Shown: positions 15,501-26,293 of the stretch, piece by piece
How positions within the stretch are numbered: the first letter of the stretch is position 1
Layout: every line of letters begins with the position of its first letter
Assembly: GCA_012295275.1 (NCBI GenBank)
Contig: CM022679.1
Span: forward strand, 26,844,850 to 26,908,849
Reading direction: 5' to 3'
Source of the DNA: Chrysomallon squamiferum
Lineage: Eukaryota > Mollusca > Gastropoda > Neomphalida > Peltospiridae
DNA: 64,000 nt
Program-made: the position numbers and the translations under genes
The notes under the pieces: model-generated
Told to the model about the DNA's origin: nothing
The model's database searches: none
What the model saw: only the letters and a program-made list of their open reading frames with translations

Positions 15501-16523
15501 TGTACTATACCTTTCTTTTATTATAAACAAGATGATTTGTTTGCTTCAGAATTCTTACAAATTTTTTTAGTAAGCATATTTCATTGTGTGAAATTTAGTA
15601 TTTCAGTTTTTTAGGCTTTAGATTGAAGCTAAAATCCCTCTTTTGTTTCATCTTTCAGGTAGCCAGGGGAGAGTAAAATGTTTAGTCTTTTTGGCGTTTA
15701 ACCTAACTGTGTTATGGTAGCTGAAACTGAATATGCTGCTGTTTTTCTGTCAGCCAATTTTATGAAGAGGCACTGACTTCACATGTTGTTATTTTAATAA
15801 CCTGGTGTGCTTCCAGTGATAAAAGTTAGCCCCTTTAAAGTGCCAAAGTCTCAACCATCCAATGTACCAAAGCTAATTTATCAAAAGTTGTGGTGTTTTC
15901 TCTCTGGTCAGTGGAAAGTTGAATGAAAAAGAATCACTGATCTGGTCACAGAGGGAAAACAAAATGGGTGAAGTTGGAATCCTAGCAGTGCTGTAGCAAT
16001 TCTATAAGTTACACAAAAAGTTAATAATAAAATGTACTCAGATACCAGTCATCAGTATTTCACGGTTGTGTATTTCACTTTTGCTGTATTTTTTATTTTT
16101 TATTTTTTTCAGGCTAAAGAACAACACAAAGATTGGCCAGAAGAATCATTAAAGAAATTTGTCAACTTAGCATGGCAGGCAATAGCTGTTGCTGATGATC
16201 GAATTACTCTTGATAGTCTCTCTGGACAGCTGCGTGTGAGTTGGTCTGCAGATATAAGTATCAGATTGAATTCCTTTAAGCATTGTTGATTTGAGAAAAC
16301 TGATTTCATTTCCAATTAGTTTGAAATATGTTAATAATTAATTCTCCAGTCAAACTCTAGGAAGCCAAAACAAAAGAACATTATTAAAATAAACCATGTT
16401 TAACTTTTCATAATATCATTTCTGTCCTCTATAACACTGGTTTTTATTTTTTTATTTTATGTTATTTTGCTATTTAATTTTATTTAATTTTTTTTATTTT
16501 CATTAATAAATTAATTTATTATT

Positions 16524-16562
<39 letters not shown>

Positions 16563-18775
16563 ATTATTATTATTATATGTCAATGAAGGGACACGTTATT
16601 ACTTGTAAAATATTCATGTTACTTTCAGTCCAATGTTTTATACAGACACTAACATTTCAAAATTTGTTTTCATTCTTTTACTATTTTTGTAACTGGGAGA
16701 GAAGGAATCTATAATAAATTGTATTGCTTGTGAAATATTTATTTTAATTTTTTAACAATTTGATTTATTTTTAAACAGGAACTTCTCAATAGTGCCAGTG
16801 CTGAATTGTGGAAATGTCCTTCACAGTTGACAATGTGTTTGTCTTGTTTTGGCCACCCAATAGGTTAGTTTTATCTGTGGTTTTAGGATAGTTAAGATAT
16901 TTGCAACAATTTGATATCAGATGATTCTTTTAAAAAGATTAAGTTTTTGAAATTTGGCAGCTGTTCAGTATATAGATAGACAGATATATATATTTTATTA
17001 TTTCAGTGAAGCTGAAGCCACATTCTCGAAAATGCAATGACAACTGTGCTCGCTTTTGCATGGACTGTCTTTCCAGAAGCCAAGAAAACCCACTGTTCTG
17101 TCCACAGCATGGGGAATGTCAACCACCAATTGGTAAGTACCTTAGTATTTTTTCTGTGTTGTCAGTAACATTTGTAATCAGTGTTAACTTTAGAAATTAC
17201 ATTGTCAGTAGACACACTTCAAATATGGTTAACTTAGCTTATTCACACACAAGCACGCATGCACGCACGTGCACACACACACACACACACACAGTTGACT
17301 CCATTATGTTTAATCCGATTGCTGTCTACTTTGAATTTTGGATGTAAGTTCCAGAACAAAAGAATCAGTTGTATAGTAATCAGTTCTGCCAACATACAAT
17401 TTTTGAACAAATATGGCAGTTTGCACACTTAATAAACAATGATGTACTTTTTGTAATTACTATAGGCATCTAAAACAACAAAATAATTATTACTGTGTTG
17501 ATACCTAAGTGAATTCAGATTTAGATTTAGGGTCAAAATACCTATGCTGCACACTTTGCATTGTCTTACTGAATTCTTCATAACAGCAGAGTGATCTAAG
17601 AAATAGCAATGTATAGAACTTTCTAAACCAAAATTAATAGAAGATTTAGCTATGCAGGGTTCTTGCTGTGCTAGAAAAACAGGGAGAAGTGAGATTTTGT
17701 ATAGGTTAAATGAAACAATATGACAAAACCAAACCATTGTCACAAAACTAAAATTAAACATGTATATATGTATATTGATATTCCACTTCTGATAAAACAC
17801 AGTTTTCAACAAGATATTTTTTATACAGACATTAATTATAAAATTATTTAATAAAAGGTTTATTCTTACATTTGTTTAGAATTACATGCAGCCTTCTCTG
17901 TTCGGTATTGGACCTCTACTTATGTTAGTTTGTTAATTTTAATCTTTTCTGTACATGTAATTCTGTACAGTCAGTTATCCAGTTCACCTCAGTTAATTTA
18001 ATTGTATACAAGTTAAAAGAACTGTGTTTATCATCAGCCTCTAATCACAACAGTAAACAATGCATTTTTTGTAGCTATTCAGACAGTTGGTCATATGATT
18101 CATTAATACATATAATTTGATGGAAATAACAGAAATCTGCTAGTGCAGCAAAATGAGTGTCAGTACTTTTTAACTTCCAAGTGATATAAATAAAGAAAGA
18201 AAGAAAGAAAGAAAACAGAAATTAAAACAAAAAAAATGTAGAAAGCAAAAATGGAAATTTAAACTTTGCTATTGGTTTAAAGTAAGGCAAAGTTTAGTAC
18301 AAAAGGGTAAGTATTTTGCCCATGTTGCCCCCTCACATGAACCCTGACTACGCAATTTAAAATATGAAGACAAACAATATCTTAAAATTTAGTGACCATT
18401 ATCAGAAAGTGTATGAAACCAACTTTTCGGCAGAGAATAACAACCAGAAAATTAAAAAATCTGAATGGATTGAAGATAAACACAATGACTGATCTTTCAT
18501 ATGTAGATGTTCTTAAAGACATAAATCAAATTAAATCCACTGGCAGACTTTTCCACCCATGTTAAACATGGAGGCCATGATACAGTGGTTGGCTTTGAGA
18601 GAAATATGAAATACTGTGATAACTAATAGATTATTTTCAGTCAACCTTTGATAGATGTTTAACTGTAGCATTTATAATATTTAAAATATATTCCAATTTA
18701 ATTTTTAATCTTTATAAACAAGCAGTTATCTAAACAGCTTGTGTCATTGGTCCCAAGTGAATCTGATTTTGACAG

Positions 18776-18809
<34 letters not shown>

Positions 18810-20717
18810 TGCATGCATTCATACAGACATGCCAGTGTATATACATACATACATACTTAGAGATGTAGACACACAGACACACAGACCCCATATACACACA
18901 CAGTCATGCATTCATACATACATACATATTAATAGACATATCGACACACAAATACACACACACTCGCACAGATCTACAGTAAAAGGAACGTCACAACAAT
19001 TTGGGATGAAAATGGTTACGAATAATAATCATAAAAATTGCTCACGTGGAAAATTTACTGAAGTACATACTATGCTGATCCATTTTATTTTGTGCTATGA
19101 ATTACAGACTTGTAACTCGTTAGTTTACATCATATAACTGTTCTTTCATAATCTTGTGTCCCTGTCATTCAGTAGCCATTGCCTTCATCTGATTTCTTTA
19201 TGAAAATAAAATGATTTCACTTCAGGTCACAATAACATATTTGTCCTGATGGTTTCTGGAATTGGTAAAAATCCAAAGGAGAAAATTATACTTAATTCAG
19301 ATATTGATAGAATGAAAGAAATTCTGGAGGATAAACATATCATTGGTGTCAGGTAAACTTTCTTTTTATTATTGCTACTGCTTATCCAAAATCCTTGGTC
19401 ACAAACCAAATCATAATGACAGTGTTCATTCGTTACACTTCATGAATTTGCAAATCAGTTACTGGTTTCCCTTTACTAGGTTAAAAATAAAATAATCTAC
19501 AAAGAAATGTAATGTGTAAGCATAAAACAGCACATAATTGTGGTTGATTCGTTATGCACTTCTAAACTAAGAAAAACTGCCCAAAATTTGCAATGTTCTC
19601 TAGTCAAATAAAAACATTTAGAAACGGGTTTAGAGATATTTTATAGTTATGGGTTTAGATAGATGTGCAAGTGATATTAAATTGACATTGCACAATATAA
19701 ATAAATATACTAATATATTTAATTAATAAATTGTAAACATCATGTTTGACTTTTATCAAGTCAGATATCAAAAATAAAGAATGTTAAATTATTATATAAA
19801 CAAATTTTAGATAATCTCATAATGTTTTATCATTGGGCAGCATCTGTTAGTAATGAACTCATATTTTTGATTTGCAGTTACATGTACATATTTATTAAAA
19901 TCTGTAATAAAAAATAATAATTAATTTGTTAGAGAAAGCATTTATCATATCATAAATACTTTTTTCATTTGTTCAATTTTAGTCTGAATTAGTTGTTTAT
20001 CATATATATTTTTATTATTTCCTTGTTTTTAAAAACTTTTTCAGTCCTGATAATATAACAGTGATCCGTGGAAATGCTGATAAAAACAGTATTTTAAGTG
20101 CTGTTCATAAGATCAAGAAAAAAGTGGAAGGCCAGTTTGAAAGTCTTTTCATATTTTACTATACTGGACACCACAATACAGAAAGGGAATTTTTAACTGA
20201 TAATCAGGAAGAAAATTATCTGAAAGAAGAGGAACTGAAAGATCATTTCCGACAACTGAATGCCAAATACATGTTGTTCATATTGGACACTTGTTATAGT
20301 GGGGGTGCTGACATTGGTGCAAAGGGAAATCATCCAGGTTACTCACCTCCCCGCCTTTGGGATCTTTTTGAGTCAGATTTGCAGGCAAAAGGAGAAATAT
20401 CTAGCTGTGTTGTTCAATGGTCTTCATCAGTGAAAAACCAGGAGTCTTATTATAAAGGAAACCTGAGTGCTTTTACCTCTGCAATCATCAGTCAGCTGAA
20501 AAATGAATGTGTCATTTCTTGTAAAGGCTGTTCATCCTGTAATGGTTTTCACGAAAGTGCAAAACAAAAGGGCTATATTGACCTTAAAGAACTACATGAC
20601 TCTGTTAAGTATCATGTTAGGAAAAGTACGAGTGGAAAACAGCTACCAGAATTACGTAAAAAACCAGAAGATGCATTTATCCCACCATTTGCATATTATG
20701 TTCATAAAGATATGTAA
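218..20717 (+). CDS. Gene A: tandem kinase-pseudokinase plus caspase-like protease, 5' partial
   Basis: Nineteen exons join in phase into 1000 codons ending at TAA 20715-20717; the 5' end lies left of the window. Exons: 218-306, 1866-1945, 2700-2864, 3204-3418, 7090-7211, 7894-8016, 8823-8907, 9392-9517 (kinase 1 plus Cys-rich); 10753-10989, 11323-11390, 12456-12535, 13241-13393, 13736-13941, 15369-15490, 16113-16235, 16779-16863, 17007-17132 (linker, kinase 2, Cys-rich); 19226-19352, 20045-20717 (protease). Both module boundaries are phase 1, so the first Cys-rich exon can splice in frame to the second linker exon. No terminal exon or DED exon is visible between 9517 and 10753, which is why I read one gene and not two. 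Kinase homology is to the IRAK/Pelle group. By analogy with gene B, DED exons probably lie upstream, outside the window. A cytoplasmic death or immune signalling role is inferred. An alternative is two genes, the first lacking a protease. Confidence 0.75.
509..1190. repeat. Interspersed-repeat insertion in gene A intron
   Basis: The intron matches gene B (33117-33150) and the second module of gene A up to about 508, and matches the second module again from about 1190 (compare 11655). The roughly 680 bp between is extra. It opens with GGGTCATTCCGTGTCAAATC and contains a run of TGACCTT half-sites at 821-888. No ORF, terminal repeat or target duplication was recognised, so the class is unknown. 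Confidence 0.5.
3427..3455. repeat. (CA)n microsatellite after gene A exon 3204-3418
   Basis: An uninterrupted CA run sits immediately after the GTGAGT donor. More CA-rich and CACACATA-like sequence continues to about 3660, followed by TA and poly-T tracts at 3745-3795. Equivalent introns in module 2 (13970-14050) and gene B (35085-35105) are also CA-rich. Confidence 0.8.
4175..6076. mobile_element. Tc1/mariner-type element, non-autonomous, with TA target duplication
   Basis: The ends are inverted repeats: TACTCTAACAAAAAAGAAAC on the left, and on the right its near-complement reading GTTTCTTTTTTGGGAGAGTA. The element is flanked by TA at 4173-4174 and 6077-6078. The paralogous intron of gene B near 35560 carries the uninterrupted site (TTTTTGTATTTTTTCAC), so insertion boundaries and TSD are defined by an empty site. 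The 1.9 kb holds only the C-terminal third of a transposase on the minus strand; the rest is not recognisable. Confidence 0.9.
4350..4700 (-). pseudogene. Tc1 transposase remnant
   Basis: The minus-strand reading resembles the C-terminal DDE region of Tc1 transposases: NARQHTTRLT, VLPWPSKSPDLNP, then HLWDELDREL. The Asp normally preceding NARPH is His, and the Glu normally following NPI is Gly, so two catalytic acids are gone. The frame also shifts after the run of leucines near 4440 (the continuation WATIPQGVIRNIIT is in another frame) and hits a stop. N-terminal DNA-binding and catalytic parts are missing. Inactive. Confidence 0.9.
6316..6343. repeat. (GT)n microsatellite, intron
   Basis: Simple GT run in the large intron 3419-7089 of gene A. 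A matching GT run occurs in the same intron of module 2 (14543-14580), so it predates the module duplication. Confidence 0.8.
8536..8606. repeat. (ATT)n/(ATC)n microsatellite, intron
   Basis: ATT triplets pass into ATC triplets in the intron between exons 7894-8016 and 8823-8907. The same intron carries GTT/ATT triplets in module 2 (16518-16575) and ATT triplets in gene B (37935-37996). Confidence 0.75.
10753..17132 (+). CDS. Gene A kinase module 2 (predicted pseudokinase) with Cys-rich tail
   Basis: Nine exons, beginning with a 237-bp Ser/Asp-rich linker exon that carries a degenerate Gly loop (LCSGGGKTVYKG). The beta3 lysine is replaced by Ser (CDVVLSVL, exon 11323-11390). The position of the alphaC Glu in the other copies is Met (MKMASRKKHPF, exon 12456-12535). 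HRDVKASNILLD is kept and the Mg motif is DPG. Exon 13241-13393 is 12 bp shorter than in the other two copies. Reading frames and all splice signals are intact, so this is not a decaying pseudogene; a non-catalytic, allosteric or scaffolding role is the natural inference. The Cys-rich exons 16779-16863 and 17007-17132 keep the Cys pattern of the other copies. Confidence 0.8.
14543..14580. repeat. (GT)n microsatellite, intron
   Basis: Simple GT run in intron 13942-15368 of gene A, orthologous in position to the run at 6316-6343. Confidence 0.8.
16518..16575. repeat. (GTT)n/(ATT)n microsatellite, intron
   Basis: Trinucleotide run in intron 16236-16778 of gene A. The motif differs between copies of this intron, showing rapid turnover. 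Confidence 0.75.
18779..18969. repeat. CA-rich simple repeat, intron before protease exons
   Basis: A pure CA run (18779-18807) is followed by CATA- and CACAGA-type tetramer/hexamer sequence. Gene B has the same block expanded at 40199-40430, so the length differs between the duplicates. Confidence 0.75.
19226..20717 (+). CDS. Gene A caspase-like (clan CD, C14-type) protease exons
   Basis: Exon 19226-19352 encodes the first strand and helix of a caspase fold (IFVLMVSGIG, then NSDIDRMKEILEDKHIIG). Exon 20045-20717 encodes the catalytic part: LFIFYYTGHH with the catalytic His, then YMLFILDTCYSGG with the catalytic Cys. The DTCYSGG style is that of metacaspase, paracaspase or CHAT proteases and not the QACxG of classic animal caspases. 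A Cys-rich stretch follows (VISCKGCSSCNGF) and the C-terminus is FIPPFAYYVHKDM. Both catalytic residues are present, so activity is plausible; substrate specificity cannot be read from the sequence. AATAAA-rich sequence begins about 30 bp after the stop. Confidence 0.85.
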
Positions 20718-20959
20718 TTTCCTGCTAATAGTAAAAAAAAAAATAAAAAATAAAAATAAATAAAACATTTTCAGTCAATATGACAGGTGACATTTTACCA
20801 TCCCCTAGAAATATATCATTATAATAAAACAGTTACGTTCATAAAGATATATAATTTCCTGCCGATTTAAAAAAGTTAATAAATAAATAAGAATAAAACT
20901 GTGGAAGCAGCTTCTACATAGCTGTTTTATTAATATAATGATGTTGAAAGAGAAAATAA

Positions 20960-21185
20960 GCAGCTTTCCAGCTCCAAGAGCTAGTGTATCAGTTAGTAGC
21001 AGAAAGATTCTTCAATCAAACAAGAAAGTATAAACCACTACTTTTTAAAAACCGAACACGAGAGGTTCAGTGTATGGCTAAAGTGCAACAAATTACAGAT
21101 GAACATGCTAGTGACATCATTATTAACCCACCCTTTTTTCCAGATCCAGGTTTATTAAAGGATAAGCAGTTGAAAGCAGTATCAT
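20960..21185 (+). pseudogene. Unassigned coding-like relic, repeated three times in the locus
   Basis: An open stretch reads FQLQELVYQLVAERFFNQTR and continues through TREVQCMAKVQQITDEHAS and FFPDPGLLKDKQ before running into the ATT microsatellite. A copy at 42420-42645 is almost identical. A third at 23395-23600 carries stops. I do not recognise the protein. Composition looks protein-like, but the near-identity of the two open copies is explained by recent duplication and does not itself show selection. Confidence 0.3.
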
Positions 21186-21190
21186 TAATA

Positions 21191-21191
<1 letters not shown>

Positions 21192-21236
<45 letters not shown>
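21192..21236. repeat. (ATT)n microsatellite
   Basis: Triplet run in the 3' flank of gene A; shorter in the gene B copy (42652-42673). Confidence 0.8.
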
Positions 21237-21238
<2 letters not shown>

Positions 21239-21751
21239 GTAGATTTTCTCTATTTGTTTTTTAATTACAGCAAATTAATATTTGTAAATAAAAGAAATAA
21301 TTTGCCGAAGATGAAGCATATAAGTGTTGCATATTAATCTTCCATTATCAGTATGAGTATACTAAATATTCTAATCGGTATTTGTGATAATTTTATATAT
21401 ATATATATTGGGTTTTTTTAATCATTAAAAATTCTATTTTATAACAATAATAATATTTATATATTTTAATAAAATATTTCTTTCGGATGTTTTTTGTTCT
21501 TTTTATGCTTTTCATTATTTTGTTTGTTAATTAAAAACAAAGATAGCTAAGATGAATAACATTTGAACAATACAAGTCTGAGCAACTATGTATGTTATAT
21601 CACATGTTTCTAAAGCACAGGCACAGCTGGAAACCAATTAAAAAAGAACTGAAGAGAATAAGGGGGAAAAAAATGATTGTACATTTTCCTTACAAATAAT
21701 TTTTATTTTATTATATTATTATTTTATTTTTATTTTTTTTTTTGTTCCACA

Positions 21752-21915
21752 GTGTTGGATCAGGATATGGTTTAGCTTATAAATTATCACCTATCATAGC
21801 TGAGGTTAATTATATTCTAGTACAGTACAAAAAAATACCTTGTATCACCATTGATCAGCATTCTAATTATCATTCAAGACATTATGAACCAAGTTACAGC
21901 TACCCTCAGAAAGAT
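21752..21915 (+). pseudogene. Second unassigned coding-like relic
   Basis: After a TTCCACAG acceptor-like sequence an open stretch reads GSGYGLAYKLSPIIAEVNYI and continues to SYSYPQ before a poly-A tract. It recurs at 43152-43315 and, with stops, at 24147-24280. It could be an old exon of the same unknown gene as the relic at 20960-21185. Function unknown. Confidence 0.25.
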
Positions 21916-22679
21916 TTAAAAAAAAAAAAAAAAAAAACAGTTTACTTATCTACAGTAATGGGTATACTAGGACTTTTTAAGATATATAAAGTTTAAATCC
22001 AGTTTGTATCAGGATTATTTTTTTATTAAGATACATGAATCCAGTCTTCAAGAAAAAACAAATATTAATAAAAATTGGCATTTCTTTTTTTATCTTCAAT
22101 CTGTTAACCCAGTTTTCTTAAACTACCTGTTTACATGACACCAATCTCAACGTGCCAGTGCCTGCATTATTGTATCTAAAGTCTGGTATTCAGTATAGTT
22201 CTAGTGTTTTGGGATTGTTATTATCAGCACTCGTATGCTGTGTATGTTAGTTGAGAATGAATTTTGGACCTTTGAAACTATCTTGAATACAAAATGAACT
22301 TAATGTGTTTTGGAAATTCAACTGGAACAAATCTCGTAGACAGTCTCTGTATCTCAGTATGTATTGGTTATCAAGTTCACCATTTTCGGGATTGCAGAAA
22401 TTAATAAAGATACTGAATTTAATGATTTTATCAAGCTCGCTGTTTTGGGGATTCAAGAAATTAATAAAGATATCTGGATTAGAAATGTTAATATGTTCTG
22501 TCTTTGGGATTGCAGAAATAAATAAAAAAAATAGTGGGTTTAAAGGTATGTACAAAAAAGTATTGCAAGCAAAAGACAATGTGGGATAATGATGGATAAT
22601 GGATCCACAAATAAAAGGCTGTTGTAAATGTTGATTAGCTTCCTGACACAGAGCAGCTGCAGTTCATCTACATCTGTCT

Positions 22680-22795
22680 CATCTTCAACTTCAGAACTAT
22701 TCTTGACAACAATTTTATCATCCCCTTTCGAGAAAATGTCCCACAATTCTAAAATAATCGTTTTTCCCCTTTGTTCAAGTTGTTCATCTGTGATA
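22680..22795 (-). other. Minus-strand coding-like segment, repeated
   Basis: On the minus strand an open stretch begins TDEQLEQRGKTIILELW and continues through IFSKGDDKIVVKNS to EVEDETDVDELQLL. Copies lie at 44070-44197 (near-identical) and 24865-25005. In that older copy TNEQLDQGDK, IFSKADDK and EAEDET are kept and a 3-bp length change preserves frame, although a stop follows shortly after. Protein unknown. Confidence 0.3.
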
Positions 22796-23135
22796 TTTGT
22801 TTTTGTGAGAAAGAATCAAATTTGAATTATGAAAGAGATGAGCTAGCCTGAATATGTTTAAGAGTGACAGCTTTCAGTTCACATTAATGAGATTGTGTGG
22901 AACACAGTGAAACCAAAATATGCAAGAATAATTTGCACTTGTAAAAAATAATTAAAAACAAACACTTATAAGTCCATTGCTTGTCTTAATCAAGTACTAG
23001 GGGTAGAAGGAGAATGCCAGCTGAAATGTGGCACTATAACGCTCATCTTATTTGATCTGGACTGAATATTTCTCTTTGACTAAAGCATCCTTCTAAACAG
23101 ATTCTGTTATTTTAGTTTTAGTTAATTATAAATTA

Positions 23136-23296
23136 ATCAAGACCATGCCTGTGTTGGAATTGTCATCCATCCATCATATGGACAGCTGTTGTTCACTAGT
23201 TACTGCCTGATAGATTTCAGGATCTGTTCTCCTCAGCTGACCCTTTATTTTTCTCCTTCCAGCACAGAAACAGGACTGCTTTTCTAAAGTATCTGT
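23136..23296 (+). repeat. 161-bp copy of the RPUSD1 3' end
   Basis: The segment matches 49958-50118, immediately downstream of the RPUSD1 stop codon, over exactly 161 bp with no length change and roughly nine mismatches by eye. Orientation is the same. It sits between the two diverged copies of the gene A 3' flank and is absent from the gene B flank at 44555. It may be a small segmental duplication or a shared repeat. Confidence 0.85.
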
Positions 23297-23299
23297 GAA

Positions 23300-24347
23300 G
23301 CTGCTTAAAACTTGCATCAATGTAACAGGTGACATTTTATAATCATCTACAGGACTGTTTTATTATTAAGTAAAAAAGGAAATAAGCTGCTTTTCAGCTC
23401 CAAGAGCTAATTTGTCAGTTAATAGTAATTAGGTTCTTTAGTCAAATAAGGAAGAAAATATAAACCACTACTTTTTAAAAGGACACCAGACACCAGAGGT
23501 TCAGTTTATGGCTAAAGTGCAACAGATTACAGATCAACATGCTAGTGACATCTTTCTGAACTTTTGATCCAGATCCAGGTTTATCAAAGCATAAGCAGTT
23601 GAAAGCAGTTCTCGTTAATATCATTATTATAATTAGGTGCAGATTTTCTGTATTTGTTTTTTAATTACAACAAGTTATATTTGTAAATAAAGAGAAATAA
23701 TTTACAAAAGATGGTGCATATAATTGCTGCAAATTAATATACTTTTATAATCAATATTTGTGATAATTTTATAGAGATATTTTTTCTTTCTTTCAGTTTT
23801 TGTCTTTATCATTTTTTTTAAATCAGTTGTAACAGTAATAGTATTTATACATATTAATAAAATATTTCTTTCAGATATTTTTGTATTTTCAAATTTTTCT
23901 TATTTTGTTTGTTAATTGAAAATAAAGATAGCTGAGATAAATAATATTTTTATAACAATACAAGTTTGTGAAACTAAGTATGTTTTATCCCATGTTTCTA
24001 AAGTGCATTAAGAAAGTAGGAAAGGAAAGAAACGATTGTACATTTTCCTTACAAGTAAACAAATAAAATGTTGAAATATTTATTATTATTATTATTATCT
24101 TTTTTTTTTTTTTTTTTTTTTTTTCGTTTTCGTTTTGTTGTATTAGGAAATGGTCTAGCTTATGATTTACTACCTATAATATCTGAGGTAAATAATAGTT
24201 CAGGACAATACAAATAAACCATAGATCCACATTCTAATTATCATTATAAATGAAGTTACATCTGCCCTTACTCATATATATTTTTTTTAAACTATATTTT
24301 CTACGATTTGTTAAGGTATAAAAAGTTTAAATCCTGTTTATATCAGG

Positions 24348-24410
<63 letters not shown>

Positions 24411-25606
24411 GAATCCAATTTGCACCAAACATTTTTTTTTTTTTTTTTCTTTTTTTATCTTTAATCTGTGACCCACAGTTGTTGTTTTTTAAAACTATCT
24501 CAGTTTATATGTCAACTATCTCAACATGCCGGTGCCTGTAGTTATTAGCAGTTACATATGAATAGTTGAATATGAATCTTGAACGTATGAAACTGTCTTG
24601 CATTCAAAATGGTATCTTGGAAATTTAACTTGAACAAATCTTGTAAACAGTCTCTGTTATCAAGTTGACTGTCATTGGGGACTGCAGAAATAAATAAAAA
24701 TACTGGGTTTAAAGATATGTACAAACAATATGTGTCCTGACTGTTTTCCAAGCTAAAGACAATGTTGGACGACGATGGGTAATCAATCCACAAATAACGA
24801 TGTGCCTAGCAGCTGTTGTTAATGTTGTTTAGCTTCCTGGCACACAGTAGCTGCAATCCATCTATAACTCTGTCTCATCTTCAGCTTCTAAACTATTTTT
24901 GACACCATTTTTATCATCTGCTTTCGAGAAAATGCACTGAAATTCTAAAGTAAAGTCTGTTTTATCCCCTTGGTCAAGTTGTTCATTTGTGATATCTGTT
25001 TAAGAAAAATCTGTTTTTTAATGATAACGCAACCAAATCGTAATTCTGATACTAATGAACTATTCTGAATCTCTTCAAGAGTGACAGCTTGCAGTTCACA
25101 TGAAAGAGATTGTGCGGAACACAGTGAAATCAAAATAATGTGAGAATAATTTGTAAAAAATAATTAAAACCAAACACTCAGATGATAATAAACTATTGAA
25201 ATATTTTATATCATCTTAATTCTGATTTGTGGAACATTTTGAATCCTGTAATTACCTGTAAGTACACACACAGTTGAGCAAATATCCATATCTAATTAAA
25301 ACCAAATGTTGGAGCTCAGTTGATTTTTGGAGATTGTGAATTACTACATACACCAAAATTCAGCATTGGACCACAAATACTCCAGTTCTTGTCCACTTGT
25401 CTTAGTAACAGAAAGTATTTAGAGGTGGTGGGAATGCCAGTTTACATCACTCGTATTTTGTTCATTCATTCTTTTTCTCAAAGAATTACTTGATGGAAAT
25501 TTGTTTTGAAGTCCAGTATCAAGGAGTCTGTATGAGATTACTTTTTGCTGTATAAAATGAGGAAAGGTAAGGGAGCTGGTGGCATTTCTTTAAATAGCTA
25601 TTTAAG
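23300..25606. repeat. Gene A 3' flank, diverged unit 2
   Basis: A second, older copy of the 3' flank block: 23310-23900 corresponds to 20770-21480, 24147-24280 to 21752-21915, and 24560-25140 to 22240-22920, with many substitutions and stops. Its last part (25190-25606) matches the gene B flank 44585-45034. It includes a poly-T tract (24100-24124) and a 55-bp ATT run (24351-24405). No intact gene seen. Confidence 0.7.
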
Positions 25607-26000
25607 CAGAGATTTTCAAACTTTATCTAACTATACCCCTTAGAGAAAATAGTTGATGCGTACCCCTTTTCAAATAGTGTATTATGGCATCTGGTCAGTT
25701 ACTACGTGAGCAATATATAATGCAAAATTATAATTTTAGAAAAAGATACAACACCACCAACATCAACAGCAATAATAATAATAATAATATGAAGAAGAAG
25801 AATTAATAATAATTATATTGATGTTGTTTGGTGTCAAAATTATTTGAGGATCAGGCGAGGACAATTATTATTCTTTAAATGGCATCCTGTATAAATACTG
25901 TTTTTGCATCCGCCTTCATACAGTTTTTCTCACGTACCCCCATAGTGACCGACTACTTGTGTTCCAGAGGTGAGCGTGGGTACCAGTTTGAAAACCTCTG
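25607..26000. mobile_element. hAT-type MITE
   Basis: The left end CAGAGATTTTCAAACT and the complement of the right end (CAGAGGTTTTCAAACTGG) form imperfect terminal inverted repeats of the CAGxGGTTxTCAAAC type known from hAT elements. There is no ORF. An 8-bp target duplication is not apparent. Homology between the A and B flanks ends exactly at the left end of this element. Confidence 0.55.
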
Positions 26001-26257
26001 GTGTATATGTTGAAATTTAACAACATGGAATCACAAAGATGCGATGCAGAATGATACAACTGGCTAATATTTTGTCAATGTGGAAAGTTCGCAATATAGC
26101 TCCTGTTCATGATCATGTACATTAGAACTGTTGCTGTAATTTTACAGATTATGTAGAAAATTTCAGCGACAGAACATATTACTAACCATTACTGTCCGGT
26201 TCTTTCTTGTGATTTTTGTGGCATTGCAGAGAATAGAAGACGACATGCACACTCTAA

Positions 26258-26293
<36 letters not shown>

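Larger units (their letters stand above)
20718..23135. repeat. Gene A 3' flank, unit 1 of a duplicated block
   Basis: This stretch is nearly identical to 42181-44555 downstream of gene B, except for microsatellite and poly-A length changes. It holds AATAAA-rich sequence right after the stop (20750-20765), the coding-like relics at 20960-21185 and 21752-21915, an ATT microsatellite (21192-21236), a roughly 60-bp threefold repeat (22360-22520) and a minus-strand coding-like segment (22680-22795). A more diverged second copy follows at 23300-25200. Confidence 0.8.

Noticed and set aside
19227-19409. Identical 60-residue minus-strand ORFs at 19227-19409 and 40684-40866
   Set aside because: They are antisense shadows of the protease exon 19226-19352 and its duplicate.
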